A stretch of DNA of 64,000 nucleotides from Streptomyces fumigatiscleroticus (GCF_014647975.1 NZ_BMQF01000014.1:124001-188000); one strand, 5' to 3'; counted from the first letter of the stretch, positions 16,773 to 25,953 are shown. Made by a program: numbers and translations. Notes: generated from the letters alone by a model not told the origin.

Positions 16773-17249
16773 ATGGCCGTGAAGAACCGGGACCGGTTCT
16801 CCACCACGACCCGGATCAAGCTGCTCGGCGAGCAGACCGCGGCCCGGGTCTACCGTTCCCAGACCCGCCGCCAGGCCCGCCGCTCCCGGCTCACCGGCCG
16901 GGCCGCGCTGCTCGCCATGGTCTTCTGCACGCTGATCGTGGCCCTCGCCTACCCGATACGGCAGTACGTCTCCCAGCGCGCCGAGATCGCCGACCTGGAG
17001 CGGGAGAAGCAGCAGGCCCGGCAGCGCGTCGAGCAGCTGCGCGACCTCAAGGCCCGCTGGCAGGACGACGCCTACGCCGAACAGCAGATAAGGCAGCGGC
17101 TGCACTACGTGATGCCCGGGGAGACCGGTTTCATCGTGATCGACCCGGCCGCGGTGAAGCAGTCGCACGCCGGCCGGGGCGCGGCCGACCGCCCCTGGTA
17201 CACGAACGTCTGGGACGGGGTCGACAAGTCCGACGCCTCCGACCAGTGA
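16773..17249 (+). CDS. divIC: Septum formation initiator DivIC/FtsB-like
   Basis: The 158-residue bitopic membrane protein has a basic cytosolic N-terminus, one transmembrane helix (about 47-65), a coiled coil (about 70-105, QRAEIADLEREKQQARQRVE), and the conserved WQDDAYAEQQIRQRLHYVMPGE region ending in an extracytoplasmic tail. The family joins FtsL and FtsQ in the divisome; in Streptomyces it supports sporulation septation. The gene lies just after eno, as in other actinobacteria. GGGAGGCGGGG precedes the ATG. The stop overlaps the start of the DUF501 gene. Confidence 0.95.
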   Translation: MAVKNRDRFSTTTRIKLLGEQTAARVYRSQTRRQARRSRLTGRAALLAMVFCTLIVALAYPIRQYVSQRAEIADLEREKQQARQRVEQLRDLKARWQDDAYAEQQIRQRLHYVMPGETGFIVIDPAAVKQSHAGRGAADRPWYTNVWDGVDKSDASDQ

Positions 17250-17824
17250 CCATCGACACAGACACCAGAGAGATCCCGTACGGCATGGAAACGCCCCCGC
17301 CGCCCACCCCGCGCACCGAGCCCACCGACGCGGACGTCGAGGCCTTCAAGCAGCAGCTCGGGCGTCCCCCGCGCGGACTGCGCGCCATCGCGCACCGGTG
17401 CCCGTGCGGCCAGCCGGACGTCGTGGAGACGGCACCGAGGCTGCCCGACGGCACGCCGTTCCCGACGCTGTACTACCTGACGTGCCCGCGCGCCTCCTCG
17501 GCGATCGGCACGCTGGAGGCCGACGGCGTGATGAAGGAGATGACCGAGCGCCTGGCGTCCGACCCCGAGCTGGCCGCCGCCTACCGGGCCGCGCACGAGG
17601 ACTATCTCCGGCGCCGCGACGAGATCGAGGAGCTGAGGAACTTCCCCAGCGCCGGCGGCATGCCGGACCGGGTCAAGTGCCTGCATGTGCTGGTCGCCCA
17701 CTCGCTGGCGGCCGGCCCTGGCGTCAACCCGCTGGGTGACGAGGCGATCGCGATGCTGCCCGAGTGGTGGCGCAAGGGACCGTGCGTGACGGTCTGCGAG
17801 ACTTCCCAGGAGAACGACAAGTGA
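17246..17824 (+). CDS. DUF501 domain-containing protein
   Basis: The 192-residue protein belongs to a family conserved in actinobacteria between divIC and ppx, with no established activity. Conserved features are QLGRPPRGLRAIAHRCPCG, FPTLYYLTCPR, the NFPSAGGMPDRVKCLHVLVAHSLA block and the C-terminal Trp-rich end. The Cys and His residues in these blocks suggest a metal site. The GTG start at 17246 overlaps the divIC stop (GTGA), giving translational coupling; an ATG at 17285 (METPPPP) is an alternative but lacks a good ribosome-binding site. The stop overlaps the next GTG. Confidence 0.9.
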   Translation: MTIDTDTREIPYGMETPPPPTPRTEPTDADVEAFKQQLGRPPRGLRAIAHRCPCGQPDVVETAPRLPDGTPFPTLYYLTCPRASSAIGTLEADGVMKEMTERLASDPELAAAYRAAHEDYLRRRDEIEELRNFPSAGGMPDRVKCLHVLVAHSLAAGPGVNPLGDEAIAMLPEWWRKGPCVTVCETSQENDK

Positions 17825-18762
17825 CACGTGTGGCCGCCATCGACTGCGGTACGAACTCCATCCGGCTGCTCGTCGCCGACGCGGACCCCGCCACCGGCGA
17901 GCTGGTCGACCTGGACCGGCGCATGACGATCGTGCGGCTCGGGCAGGGCGTCGACCGGACCGGGCGGCTGGCGCCCGAGGCGCTGGAGCGGACCTTCGCG
18001 GCCTGCCGCGAGTACGCCGCGGTGATCAAGGAGCACGGGGCGGAGCGGCTGCGTTTCGTGGCGACCTCCGCCTCCCGGGACGCGGAGAACCGGGACGAGT
18101 TCGTCCGGGGGGTCCTCGACATCCTCGGCGTCGAGCCGGAGGTCATCACCGGCGAGCAGGAGGCCGCGTTCTCCTTCACCGGCGCCACGAAGGAGCTGAC
18201 GGGCCGGGAGGACCTCGCCCGGCCCTGTCTGGTCGTGGACATCGGCGGCGGCTCCACCGAGTTCGTCGTCGGCGACGACCGGGTGCGCGCCGCCCGCTCG
18301 GTCGACGTCGGCTGCGTCCGGATGACCGAGCGGCACCTGGTGCGCGACGGGGCGGTGACCGACCCGCCCACCGGGGAGCAGATCGCGGCGATGCGGGCCG
18401 ACATCGAGGCGGCCCTGGACCTGGCCGGGGAGACGGTGCCGCTGGGCGAGGCGCGCACGCTGGTCGGTCTCGCCGGGTCGGTGACGACGGTGTCGGCCAT
18501 CGCACAGGACCTCCCGGAGTACGACTCGGCCGCCATCCACCACTCCCGGATCTCCCGCGACCGGGTCCGCGAGATCACCGAGTGGCTGCTGCGCTCCACC
18601 CACGCCGAGCGGGCGGCCGTGCCGTCCATGCACCCGGGCCGGGTCGACGTGATCGCCGCGGGGGCCCTCGTACTGCTCGCGATCATGGAGCGGACCGGGG
18701 CCGACGAGGTCGTCGTCAGCGAGCACGACATCCTCGACGGCATCGCGTGGTCGGTGGCCTGA
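17821..18762 (+). CDS. Ppx/GppA family phosphatase (exopolyphosphatase)
   Basis: The 313-residue single-module enzyme of the ASKHA fold has the N-terminal phosphate loop AAIDCGTNSIRLLVAD, TSASRDAENRDEF, the acidic GEQEAAFSF, the second phosphate loop VVDIGGGSTEFVVG, and the third motif LVGLAGSVTTVSAIA. By family it removes terminal phosphate from polyphosphate or converts pppGpp to ppGpp; the short form, lacking the C-terminal HD domain, is like mycobacterial Ppx1. It forms a coupled operon with divIC and DUF501 through GTGA overlaps. Confidence 0.95.
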   Translation: MTRVAAIDCGTNSIRLLVADADPATGELVDLDRRMTIVRLGQGVDRTGRLAPEALERTFAACREYAAVIKEHGAERLRFVATSASRDAENRDEFVRGVLDILGVEPEVITGEQEAAFSFTGATKELTGREDLARPCLVVDIGGGSTEFVVGDDRVRAARSVDVGCVRMTERHLVRDGAVTDPPTGEQIAAMRADIEAALDLAGETVPLGEARTLVGLAGSVTTVSAIAQDLPEYDSAAIHHSRISRDRVREITEWLLRSTHAERAAVPSMHPGRVDVIAAGALVLLAIMERTGADEVVVSEHDILDGIAWSVA

Positions 18763-18860
18763 CGCCGGTATTCCGGGCCTCGGTTGAGCAGGTCGGACAA
18801 CGTATGAGCGGGTACCGGGGGCCCCTGGCGGCCCCCGTGCGACACCCCGTCGGGAAACTT

Positions 18861-18876
18861 CGTGAAGTTCTTCACA
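18861..18876. promoter_or_regulatory. Rex operator (ROP)-like palindrome upstream of ndh
   Basis: The 16-mer has arms GTGAA (18862-18866) and TTCAC (18871-18875) with a 4-bp centre, and matches the Streptomyces Rex consensus TGTGAA-N4-TTCACA except for the first base. Rex senses NADH/NAD and represses respiratory genes. The site lies about 310 bp before the ndh start, so a distal promoter near it would be required. Confidence 0.65.
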
Positions 18877-18942
18877 AGGATTTCGGTCCCACCGGCCCGG
18901 GACAGGGGGCCGGTAGGCCCTTCCGGGGGCTCAACGACCTTG

Positions 18943-18954
18943 TGAGCATGCTCA
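18943..18954. promoter_or_regulatory. Perfect 12-bp palindrome TGAGCATGCTCA
   Basis: A self-complementary 12-mer in the ndh upstream region. It could be a binding site for a dimeric regulator; no consensus is recognised. Confidence 0.3.
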
Positions 18955-19185
18955 GGCGAGCGGTTCGAGGGGGTTGCGAAGGGGTGTCGCGGAGGGCTCG
19001 AGAGGAACCTTCGGTGCCCCGGAGCGGCAGCTCACGGGGCATTGACAACGGCATGAGCCGGACGCCGGTTCCCGTCCGTCGTCATGATCTCCGTCACGTG
19101 GGCGGGGGAGTGTAGCACAGGGGCTTGCGGACCTTGTGAAGGGGCGCACGAGGTACCCCTGTGGGGCGGGTGGATACTCGATGCC

Positions 19186-20574
19186 ATGAGCACCACGGAG
19201 CGTCCCAGGATCCTCGTAGTAGGCGGTGGGTACGTAGGCCTGTACGCAGCTCGACGCATTCTCAAGAAGATGCGCTACGGCGAGGCGACCGTCACGGTCG
19301 TCGACCCGCGCTCGTACATGACCTACCAGCCCTTCCTTCCCGAAACCGCCGCCGGCAACATCTCCCCGCGCCACGTCGTCGTCCCGCTGCGACGCGTGCT
19401 GCCCAAGGCGGAGGTGCTCACCGGCCGGGTCACCACCATCGACCAGGACCGCAAGGTCGCCACGATCGCGCCGCTGACCGGCGAGTCGTACGAGCTGCCC
19501 TTCGACTACCTGGTGATCGCGCTCGGCGCGGTCTCCCGCACCTTCCCGATCCCCGGCCTCGCCGAGCAGGGCATCGGCATGAAGGGCGTCGAGGAGGCCA
19601 TCGGCCTGCGCAACCACGTCCTCGAGCAGCTGGACAAGGCCGACTCCACCACCGACGAGGAGGTCCGCCGCAAGGCGCTCACCTTCGTCTTCATCGGCGG
19701 CGGCTTCGCCGGTGCGGAGACCATCGGCGAGGTCGAGGACATGGCCCGGGACGCGGCCAAGTACTACCGCAACGTGTCCCGCGAGGACATGCGCTTCATC
19801 CTCGTCGACGCCGCCGACAAGATCCTGCCGGAGGTCGGCCCGAAGCTCGGCCAGTACGGCAAGGAGCACTTGGAGAGCCGTGGGGTCGAGGTCTACCTCT
19901 CCACCTCCATGGACTCCTGCGTCGACGGCCACGTGGTGCTGAAGAACGGCCTCGAGGTCGACGCCAACACCATCGTGTGGACGGCGGGCGTCAAGCCCAA
20001 CCCGGTGCTGGCCCGCTACGGCCTGCCGCTCGGCCCGCGCGGTCACGTCGACACGCAGGCCACCCTCCAGGTGCAGGGCACGGACTACATCTGGGCCGCG
20101 GGCGACAACGCCCAGGTGCCGGACCTCGTGGGCCGCAAGAACGGCAACCCGAACGCCTGGTGCCCGCCCAACGCCCAGCACGCGCTGCGCCAGGCCAAGG
20201 TGCTCGGCGACAACGTGGTCTCCGGTATGCGGGGCTTCCCGCAGAAGGAGTACAGCCACGCCAACAAGGGCGCGGTCGCGGGTCTCGGCCTGCACAAGGG
20301 CGTCGCGATGATCGTCATGGGCAAGATGAAGATCAAGCTGCGCGGCCGGCTGGCCTGGTACATGCACCGTGGCTACCACGGCATGGCGATGCCGACCTTC
20401 AACCGCAAGATCCGCGTGCTCGCCGACTGGACGCTCGGTATGTTCCTCAAGCGCGAGGTCGTCTCCCTGGGCGCGATCGAGTCGCCGCGCGAGGAGTTCT
20501 ACGAGGCCGCCAAGCCGGCTCCGGTCGCCGCGCCGAAGGCCGAGAAGACCGAGGAGAAGGCCAAGGCCTCCTGA
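19186..20574 (+). CDS. ndh: Type II NADH dehydrogenase (NDH-2)
   Basis: The 462-residue monotopic flavoprotein passes electrons from NADH to menaquinone without pumping protons. It has two Rossmann motifs: FAD-binding RILVVGGGYVGLYAARRI near residue 10 and NADH-binding FVFIGGGFAGAETIGE near residue 170. It also has the FAD contact YIWAAGDNAQVPD (about 305) and the quinone-site AQHALRQAK. The C-terminus has an amphipathic part and a Lys/Glu/Ala-rich tail. The ATG at 19186 is chosen because the family begins shortly before the first Rossmann motif; GATACT lies 7 nt upstream, so it may also be leaderless. A Rex-like site upstream suggests redox control. Confidence 0.95.
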   Translation: MSTTERPRILVVGGGYVGLYAARRILKKMRYGEATVTVVDPRSYMTYQPFLPETAAGNISPRHVVVPLRRVLPKAEVLTGRVTTIDQDRKVATIAPLTGESYELPFDYLVIALGAVSRTFPIPGLAEQGIGMKGVEEAIGLRNHVLEQLDKADSTTDEEVRRKALTFVFIGGGFAGAETIGEVEDMARDAAKYYRNVSREDMRFILVDAADKILPEVGPKLGQYGKEHLESRGVEVYLSTSMDSCVDGHVVLKNGLEVDANTIVWTAGVKPNPVLARYGLPLGPRGHVDTQATLQVQGTDYIWAAGDNAQVPDLVGRKNGNPNAWCPPNAQHALRQAKVLGDNVVSGMRGFPQKEYSHANKGAVAGLGLHKGVAMIVMGKMKIKLRGRLAWYMHRGYHGMAMPTFNRKIRVLADWTLGMFLKREVVSLGAIESPREEFYEAAKPAPVAAPKAEKTEEKAKAS

Positions 20575-20602
20575 CCCGAGGGTCACCCGGCAAGCTCCTG
20601 GA

Positions 20603-20640
20603 GGGGCCGCCCGCCATCCGTGGTGCGGGCGGCCCCTTCG
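20603..20640 (+). terminator. Terminator of ndh
   Basis: A perfect 12-bp GC stem (20603-20614 with 20625-20636) and a 10-nt loop, followed by only two T residues. Confidence 0.75.
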
Positions 20641-20782
20641 CCGTGCCCGCACCGGGAAACGCAATGCATGGTATGTACAGGCATTTTGCCCATCCATGAC
20701 GCGCGCCGGGGACTGTACGGCGTGCCCCCGAGTGTTTACGTGGTGTTGGACATTCCGGGATCGCTCGTCACGGAGGTACGCC

Positions 20783-22075
20783 ATGGCTGATGCCGCGCTG
20801 CGGCTTCGGGGCCTCGTCGGACAGTTGCTGGGAGCGCCGCTCCCGGTGCGCATCCGGGCCTGGGACGGTTCGCAGGCGGGCCCGCCGGGCGCGCCGACGC
20901 TGGTCGTACGCAACCGCAGGGCACTGCGCCGGCTGCTGTTCAAGCCGGGCGAACTGGGCCTGGCCCGCGCCTGGGTGGCCGGTGACCTGGATGTCGAGGG
21001 CGATCTGTACACCGCCCTCGACCTGCTCGCCGGGTTCATCTGGGAGCGCGGCGAGGACGCCCGGAGCCTCGCCGGTGCGCTGCGCGACCCCGCGTTCCGC
21101 TCCGCCGTACGCGGTCTGGTCAAGCTCGCCGGACCCCCGCTGCCGCCCGCCCCGCCCCGCGAGGAGGTCCGCCGCCCCCGCCGCCACCTGCACACCAAGC
21201 GCACCGACAAGCGGGCCATCAGCCACCACTACGACGTCGGCAACGACTTCTACGAGCTGGTCCTCGGTCCCTCGATGGTGTACTCCTGCGCCTACTGGCC
21301 GGCCCCCGACAGCACCCTGGAGCAGGCCCAGCACGACAAGCTCGACCTGGTCGCCCGCAAGCTCGACCTGAAGCCCGGTCAGCGCCTGCTCGACGTCGGC
21401 TGCGGCTGGGGTTCCATGGCGATCCACGCGGCCCGCGAGTACGGCGCGCACGTCGTCGGCATCACCCTCTCCCAGGAGCAGGCCGTGTACGCCCGCAAGC
21501 GCGTCGCCGAGGAGGGACTGGCCGACCGGGTGGAGATCCGCGTCCAGGACTACCGGGACGTCACCGACGGGCCGTACGACGCCGTCTCCTCCATCGGCAT
21601 GGCCGAACACGTCGGCGCCGAGCGGTACCTGGAGTACGCCACCGATCTGCACCGCCTGCTCGTACCGGGGGGACGGCTGCTCAACCACCAGATCGCCCGC
21701 CGCCCGCAGCGGGACGAATCCGCCTACACCGTCGACGAGTTCATCGACTCCTATGTCTTCCCCGACGGCGAACTCGCCCCCCTCGGCACCACCGTCACCC
21801 AGCTGGAGCGCGCCGGGTTCGAGGTGCGGGACGTGGAGTCCATCCGCGAGCACTACGCGCTCACCCTGCGCCGCTGGGTCGCCAACCTGGAGGCCGACTT
21901 CCCGCGTGCCGCGCGGCTCACCAGCCCCGGCCGGGCCCGGGTCTGGCGCCTGTACATGGCGGCCTCCGCGCTCTCCTTCGAGCGCAACCGCATCGGCGTC
22001 AACCAGGTCCTGGCCGTGAAGACCCCCGACTCCGGCGCCTCGGGCCTGCCGCTGCGCACCCGCACCTGGAACTGA
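20783..22075 (+). CDS. Cyclopropane-fatty-acyl-phospholipid synthase family SAM methyltransferase
   Basis: The 430-residue enzyme adds a methylene or methyl from S-adenosylmethionine to a double bond of membrane phospholipid acyl chains. The N-terminal part (about 1-130) has a lipid-binding region with VAGDLDVEGDLYTALDLL. The catalytic domain contains the family entry AISHHYDVGNDFYELVLG, SAM motif I LLDVGCGWGSMAIHA, GITLSQEQAVYA, the SIGMAEHVG motif with catalytic Glu and His, and the late R-x-W-x-x-Y-M segment. CGGAGG precedes the ATG at 20783. In some actinobacteria relatives make methyl-branched tuberculostearic acid precursors; the sequence alone does not decide. Confidence 0.93.
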   Translation: MADAALRLRGLVGQLLGAPLPVRIRAWDGSQAGPPGAPTLVVRNRRALRRLLFKPGELGLARAWVAGDLDVEGDLYTALDLLAGFIWERGEDARSLAGALRDPAFRSAVRGLVKLAGPPLPPAPPREEVRRPRRHLHTKRTDKRAISHHYDVGNDFYELVLGPSMVYSCAYWPAPDSTLEQAQHDKLDLVARKLDLKPGQRLLDVGCGWGSMAIHAAREYGAHVVGITLSQEQAVYARKRVAEEGLADRVEIRVQDYRDVTDGPYDAVSSIGMAEHVGAERYLEYATDLHRLLVPGGRLLNHQIARRPQRDESAYTVDEFIDSYVFPDGELAPLGTTVTQLERAGFEVRDVESIREHYALTLRRWVANLEADFPRAARLTSPGRARVWRLYMAASALSFERNRIGVNQVLAVKTPDSGASGLPLRTRTWN

Positions 22076-22097
22076 CGGCACGGCGCGACCGTACGAA

Positions 22098-22127
22098 GGG
22101 GCCCCTCTCCCGAAGGAGAGGGGCCCC
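22098..22127. terminator. Bidirectional terminator between convergent genes
   Basis: A perfect 13-bp stem, GGGGCCCCTCTCC/GGAGAGGGGCCCC, with a CGAA tetraloop, placed between the fatty acid synthase gene and the oppositely directed ABC permease gene. Confidence 0.85.
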
Positions 22128-22155
22128 GCTCGTGCCCCGCGGCAGCGCCGCCGTG

Positions 22156-24684
22156 TCACTCCGCCTTGATGGCCTGGAGCATGTTCAGCCGGGCCGCGCG
22201 GCGGGCCGGCCAGAGCGCGGCCAGCACGCCCACCGCCGCGGCCAGCAGCAGGAAGACGGCCATCCGGCCCCAGGGCAGGACCAGTTCGTACGTCGCCATC
22301 CTCGTACCGAGCAGCTGACCGGCCGCCCAGCCGAAGAACACGCCGAGGCCGATGCCCAGCACGCCGCCGAAGAGGGAGATGACCAGGGACTCCAGGCGCA
22401 CCATCCGCTTGATGCCCCGGCGGTCCAGACCGATCGCGCGCAGCATGCCGATCTCCTGGGAGCGCTCGAAGACCGACATGGCCAGGGTGTTGATGACGCC
22501 GAGGACCGCCACGACCACGGCCATGGCGAGCAGGCCGTAGAGCATGTTCAGCATCAGCGTGAACATCTGGGCGATGCCGTTGGAGATGTCCTGCTTGTCC
22601 TGGACCTTGATGCCCGGGTTGGAGCCGAGGGCCTTCTCCAGGCGGTCCTTGGCCGCACCGGAGGCGCCGCCGGAGGTCTTCACCATCACCTGCATGTCGG
22701 CCGGGTCCGGCTGGTGCGGGGTCAGGGTGGCGGTGTCGAGCATGATGCCGCGGATCAGCTCGTTGCCCTGGTAGACACCGGCGACCGTCAGCCGCTGGGC
22801 CGTGCCGTCCTCGTAGTGGACGGTGAACGCCGAACCGGCCCTCCAGCCGTGGGAGTTCGCGGTGTCGTCGTCCACGACCACCCGGGTGCCGCCGACGCGG
22901 AAGGAGCCGTCGTCGACCGTGAGGTGGGTCAGCTCGCCGATCGCGGCGCCGTCGACGCCGGTCAGGTACTCGGTGTCGCCGTCGATCCGGGAGGGCGCGT
23001 TGCGCAGCGGGCTGACGGCGGTGACGCCCTCGGTGTGCCGGAGCTTCTTCTCGACGTCCGTGGAGAGGGAGTTGCCGTTCGCCATGGACACCACGTAGTC
23101 GGCGCTGAGGGCCGAGGACGCCATCTTGTCGATCGACTTCTGGAGGGAGCCCGCCATCACCGTCATGCCGGTGATCAGGGTCAGGCCGATCATCAGCGCG
23201 GAGGCGGTGGCGGCCGTGCGGCGCGGGTTGCGCACCGAGTTCTGCCGGGCCAGCCTGCCCGCGACGCCGAAGGCGCGCAGCACCGGTGCCGCCGCCGCGA
23301 TCAGCGGGCGGGACAGCAGCGGGGTCAGGACGAACACGCCGATGATCAGCAGCACGGCGCCCAGGCCCATCGGGGCCTGCCCGTCCGAGCCGTCCATCGT
23401 GGTGGCGGCGAGGATCACCGCGACGCCCGCGGCGGTGAACAGCGCGCCCAGCGTGTTGCGCAGCACCAGCGACCTGGTCGTCGCCTTGGCGTGCAGGCTG
23501 TTCATCGCCGCCACCGGCGGGATCCTCGCGGCCCGGCGGCCCGGCAGCCACGCGGCGAGCATGGTGACCAGGATGCCCACCGCGAGGGCGGCGGCGACCG
23601 TGCCCGGGGTGACGACCAGCGGCCCGTCGGGCACGGTCGCGCCCAGCGAGCCCACCAGGGCGCGCAGCCCCGCCCCGATGCCGATGCCGGCGACCAGGCC
23701 GGTGACGGCGGCGACCGCGCCGACCACGAACGCCTCGATCAGCACCGACCGGGTGACCTGCCGGCGGGAGGCGCCGACCGCGCGCAGCAGCGCCAGCTCC
23801 TTGGTGCGCTGGGCGACCAGCATGGTGAAGGTGTTGGCGATGATGAACGTGCCGACGAAGAGCGCGATGCCGGCGAAGACCAGCAGGCCCTGCTTCATCC
23901 CGCTCATCGACGAGGCGATCATCTCGGCCTGGTCGTCGGCGAGCTGCTCGCCGGTGGTGGTCTCGACGACGTCGCCGGGCAGCGCCCTGTCCAGTTCGGC
24001 CTTGAGCGCCGCCTGCGTGACGCCCGCCTTCGCGGTCACGTCGATCTCGTCGTAGGTGCCCGCCTTGCCGAACAGCTGCTGGGCGGTGGCGGTGTCGAAG
24101 AGGGCGAGGCTGCCGCCGGCCGCGACATTGCCGTCGTCGGTGGTGAAGACGCCGGCGACGGTGGGGGTCAGCACGGGACCGTCGACGGACAGCCGTACGG
24201 TGTCGCCGACCTTGTAGCCGGTGCGCTCGGCGGTCCTGGAGTCGATCAGGATCTCGTCGCGGCCCTTCGGGGCGTGTCCGGCGGTCAGCGGGTAGCGGGG
24301 GTCGTCGGTGCCCCAGTAGTTGCCGCCCTGCGACTGGAAGCCGTCGCCGATGAGCTTGCCGTCCTTGCCGGCGATCGCGGTGAAGCCGTTCACCACGCCG
24401 ACGGCGGACGCGGCGCCGGGCACCTCGCCGCTCTTCTCCAGCAGGGCCTGGGTCAGTTCGGGGGTCTTCCCGACCGTGTCGCCCGAGTCCTCACGGCTCT
24501 CGGCCGTCACGGCGACGTCCACGTGGTCGAAGCCCTTGGCGGAGCTGTTCTGGAGGGCGTCGGAGAGGGTGTTGGTGAAGACCAGGGTCCCCGACACGAA
24601 GGCCACGCCGAGCATCACGGCGAGCACGGTCATCAGGAGCCGGGCCTTGTGCGCGAGTACGTTGCGCAAGGCGGTGCGGAACAT
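22156..24684 (-). CDS. ABC transporter permease, FtsX/MacB type
   Basis: The 842-residue permease has the duplicated FtsX architecture: a helix near residue 15, an extracytoplasmic MacB-like domain (about 45-240), three helices (about 255-390), a second membrane hairpin (about 410-480), a second external domain (about 520-690), and three final helices (about 710-830). Motifs such as AQRTKELALLRAVGASRRQV and FERSQEIGMLRAIGLDRRGI are the coupling helices that meet the ATPase, one in each half. It pairs with the ATPase encoded just upstream on the same strand. Family members export lipoproteins, peptides or signals; the substrate is unknown. Confidence 0.95.
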   Translation of the reverse strand: MFRTALRNVLAHKARLLMTVLAVMLGVAFVSGTLVFTNTLSDALQNSSAKGFDHVDVAVTAESREDSGDTVGKTPELTQALLEKSGEVPGAASAVGVVNGFTAIAGKDGKLIGDGFQSQGGNYWGTDDPRYPLTAGHAPKGRDEILIDSRTAERTGYKVGDTVRLSVDGPVLTPTVAGVFTTDDGNVAAGGSLALFDTATAQQLFGKAGTYDEIDVTAKAGVTQAALKAELDRALPGDVVETTTGEQLADDQAEMIASSMSGMKQGLLVFAGIALFVGTFIIANTFTMLVAQRTKELALLRAVGASRRQVTRSVLIEAFVVGAVAAVTGLVAGIGIGAGLRALVGSLGATVPDGPLVVTPGTVAAALAVGILVTMLAAWLPGRRAARIPPVAAMNSLHAKATTRSLVLRNTLGALFTAAGVAVILAATTMDGSDGQAPMGLGAVLLIIGVFVLTPLLSRPLIAAAAPVLRAFGVAGRLARQNSVRNPRRTAATASALMIGLTLITGMTVMAGSLQKSIDKMASSALSADYVVSMANGNSLSTDVEKKLRHTEGVTAVSPLRNAPSRIDGDTEYLTGVDGAAIGELTHLTVDDGSFRVGGTRVVVDDDTANSHGWRAGSAFTVHYEDGTAQRLTVAGVYQGNELIRGIMLDTATLTPHQPDPADMQVMVKTSGGASGAAKDRLEKALGSNPGIKVQDKQDISNGIAQMFTLMLNMLYGLLAMAVVVAVLGVINTLAMSVFERSQEIGMLRAIGLDRRGIKRMVRLESLVISLFGGVLGIGLGVFFGWAAGQLLGTRMATYELVLPWGRMAVFLLLAAAVGVLAALWPARRAARLNMLQAIKAE

Positions 24685-24736
24685 GGGGTGTCTTCTCAGT
24701 CCTGTCGAGTGCGGTCCCGGTCGGATCCGGCGCGGA

Positions 24737-25537
24737 TCAGCTGGTGCGGCCCTTGGCGTCGGACTCGGGGGTGCGGGGGTTGCCCCCGGGAAGACTGCGC
24801 ATCCGGTCCAGGACCTTGTCGGCCGTGGGGCCGTGCACCTCGTCGACGATCCGCCCGTCCGCCAGGAAGACGACCCGGTCCGCGTAGGCCGCCGCCACCG
24901 GGTCGTGGGTCACCATCACCACCGTCTGCCCCAGCTCCCGTACGGAGTTGCGCAGGAAGCCCAGCACCTCGGCGCCGGAGCGGGAGTCGAGGTTGCCGGT
25001 CGGCTCGTCACCGAAGACGATCTCGGGCCGGGAGGCCAGCGCCCGGGCCACGGCCACGCGCTGCTGCTGGCCGCCGGAGAGCTGCGAGGGGCGGTGGCTC
25101 AGCCGGCCGGAGAGCCCCACCATGCCGATGACCCGGTCCAGCCACTCCTTGTCCGGCCTGCGGCCCGCGATGTCCATCGGCAGCGTGATGTTCTCCAGGG
25201 CGTTCAGCGTGGGCAGCAGGTTGAACGCCTGGAAGATGAAGCCGATCTTGTCCCGGCGCAACCGGGTGAGCTGCTTGTCCTTCAGCGAGCCCAGCTCGGT
25301 GTCGCCGATGCGCACGGAACCGGAGGAGAAGGTGTCGAGACCGGCCACGCAGTGCATCAGCGTGGACTTGCCGGAGCCGGAGGGGCCCATGATCGCGGTG
25401 AACTCGGCCTGCCGGAACTCCACGGAGACCCGGTCCAGGGCGACCACCTGGGTCTCGCCCTGTCCGTAGATCTTCGACAGCTCCGTGGCGCGGGCCGCCA
25501 CGGCGGTGGACCGGTCGGCGAGGTGTGCGGTGGTCAC
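24737..25537 (-). CDS. ABC transporter ATP-binding protein, LolD/MacB type
   Basis: The 266-residue ATPase energises the FtsX-type permease encoded 52 bp downstream. It has Walker A GPSGSGKST, Q-loop FQAFNLLPTLNALEN, signature LSGGQQQRVAVARAL, Walker B VFGDEPTGNLDS and the H-loop VTHD. The GTG at 25537 has AGGAG 10 nt upstream and is preferred; the frame is open to a GTG at 25579 that has no visible ribosome-binding site, and a GTG at 25546 is too close to the AGGAG. The gene is divergent from the bldA side of the region. Confidence 0.93.
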   Translation of the reverse strand: MTTAHLADRSTAVAARATELSKIYGQGETQVVALDRVSVEFRQAEFTAIMGPSGSGKSTLMHCVAGLDTFSSGSVRIGDTELGSLKDKQLTRLRRDKIGFIFQAFNLLPTLNALENITLPMDIAGRRPDKEWLDRVIGMVGLSGRLSHRPSQLSGGQQQRVAVARALASRPEIVFGDEPTGNLDSRSGAEVLGFLRNSVRELGQTVVMVTHDPVAAAYADRVVFLADGRIVDEVHGPTADKVLDRMRSLPGGNPRTPESDAKGRTS

Positions 25538-25953
25538 GGGGGACACGCTCCTGTCGGGACGACGGTGTTCGGGGGACACCGACCATCGTCCCGGCCGTGG
25601 ACGGCCGTGGAGTCAGCCGCTGTTCCGGTTCCGGGGGGCGACCCGGGTCGGACCGGACGGGGGCGTGTCATACCTGAGGATGACCGGCGTCCCCGGGAGA
25701 CGGCGGTGCGGGTGTTCGCAGAACGGACTCGTCGGTAACCGGTGGAGCATCCTCGTTGGGACGGTGAAATTCCGTCATTCCGCTCACGCCGCCCTCCACC
25801 CCGCGCAAGGCTATTGGCAAGTGCGGATGGCCTGTTACGCCGGCTGATGCCCCCTCAGACGTCAATAAAATAAGACAACATCGGGCCGTCCCCCCGCCGT
25901 TCGGGGGACGCGCCCCGATAGGCTCAACACACTCGATGCGGAGCCCATGGCCT
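25538..25953. other. Non-coding region between ABC operon and bldA
   Basis: This 416-bp region has no ORF with coding character. A short AT-rich island (25861-25882, with a run of A residues) stands out from the GC background. TAGGCT at 25919-25924, about 30 bp before the tRNA, is a candidate -10 for the bldA primary transcript. Confidence 0.55.

Larger units (their letters stand above)
18763..19185. other. Long 5' region of ndh with operator-like palindromes
   Basis: This 423-bp gap contains a G/C hairpin without T-run (18817-18836), a Rex-like palindrome (18861-18876), a perfect 12-bp palindrome TGAGCATGCTCA (18943-18954), and a GATACT -10 candidate 7 nt before the ndh ATG. No credible ORF is present; the frames that run through it are continuations of antisense frames. 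Confidence 0.6.

Noticed and set aside
20768..23551. 927-residue minus-strand open frame across the fatty acid synthase and permease genes
   Set aside because: It spans the strong terminator and two real genes, with no ribosome-binding site or domain; a GC-rich shadow.
22132..25131. 999-residue plus-strand open frame opposite the ABC permease
   Set aside because: It is antisense to the FtsX-type permease and ATPase genes. Its translation is low-complexity His/Gly/Arg-rich and reflects GC codon bias, not a protein.
25668..25865. 65-residue minus-strand frame upstream of bldA
   Set aside because: No ribosome-binding site, no homology recognised and weak third-position bias.
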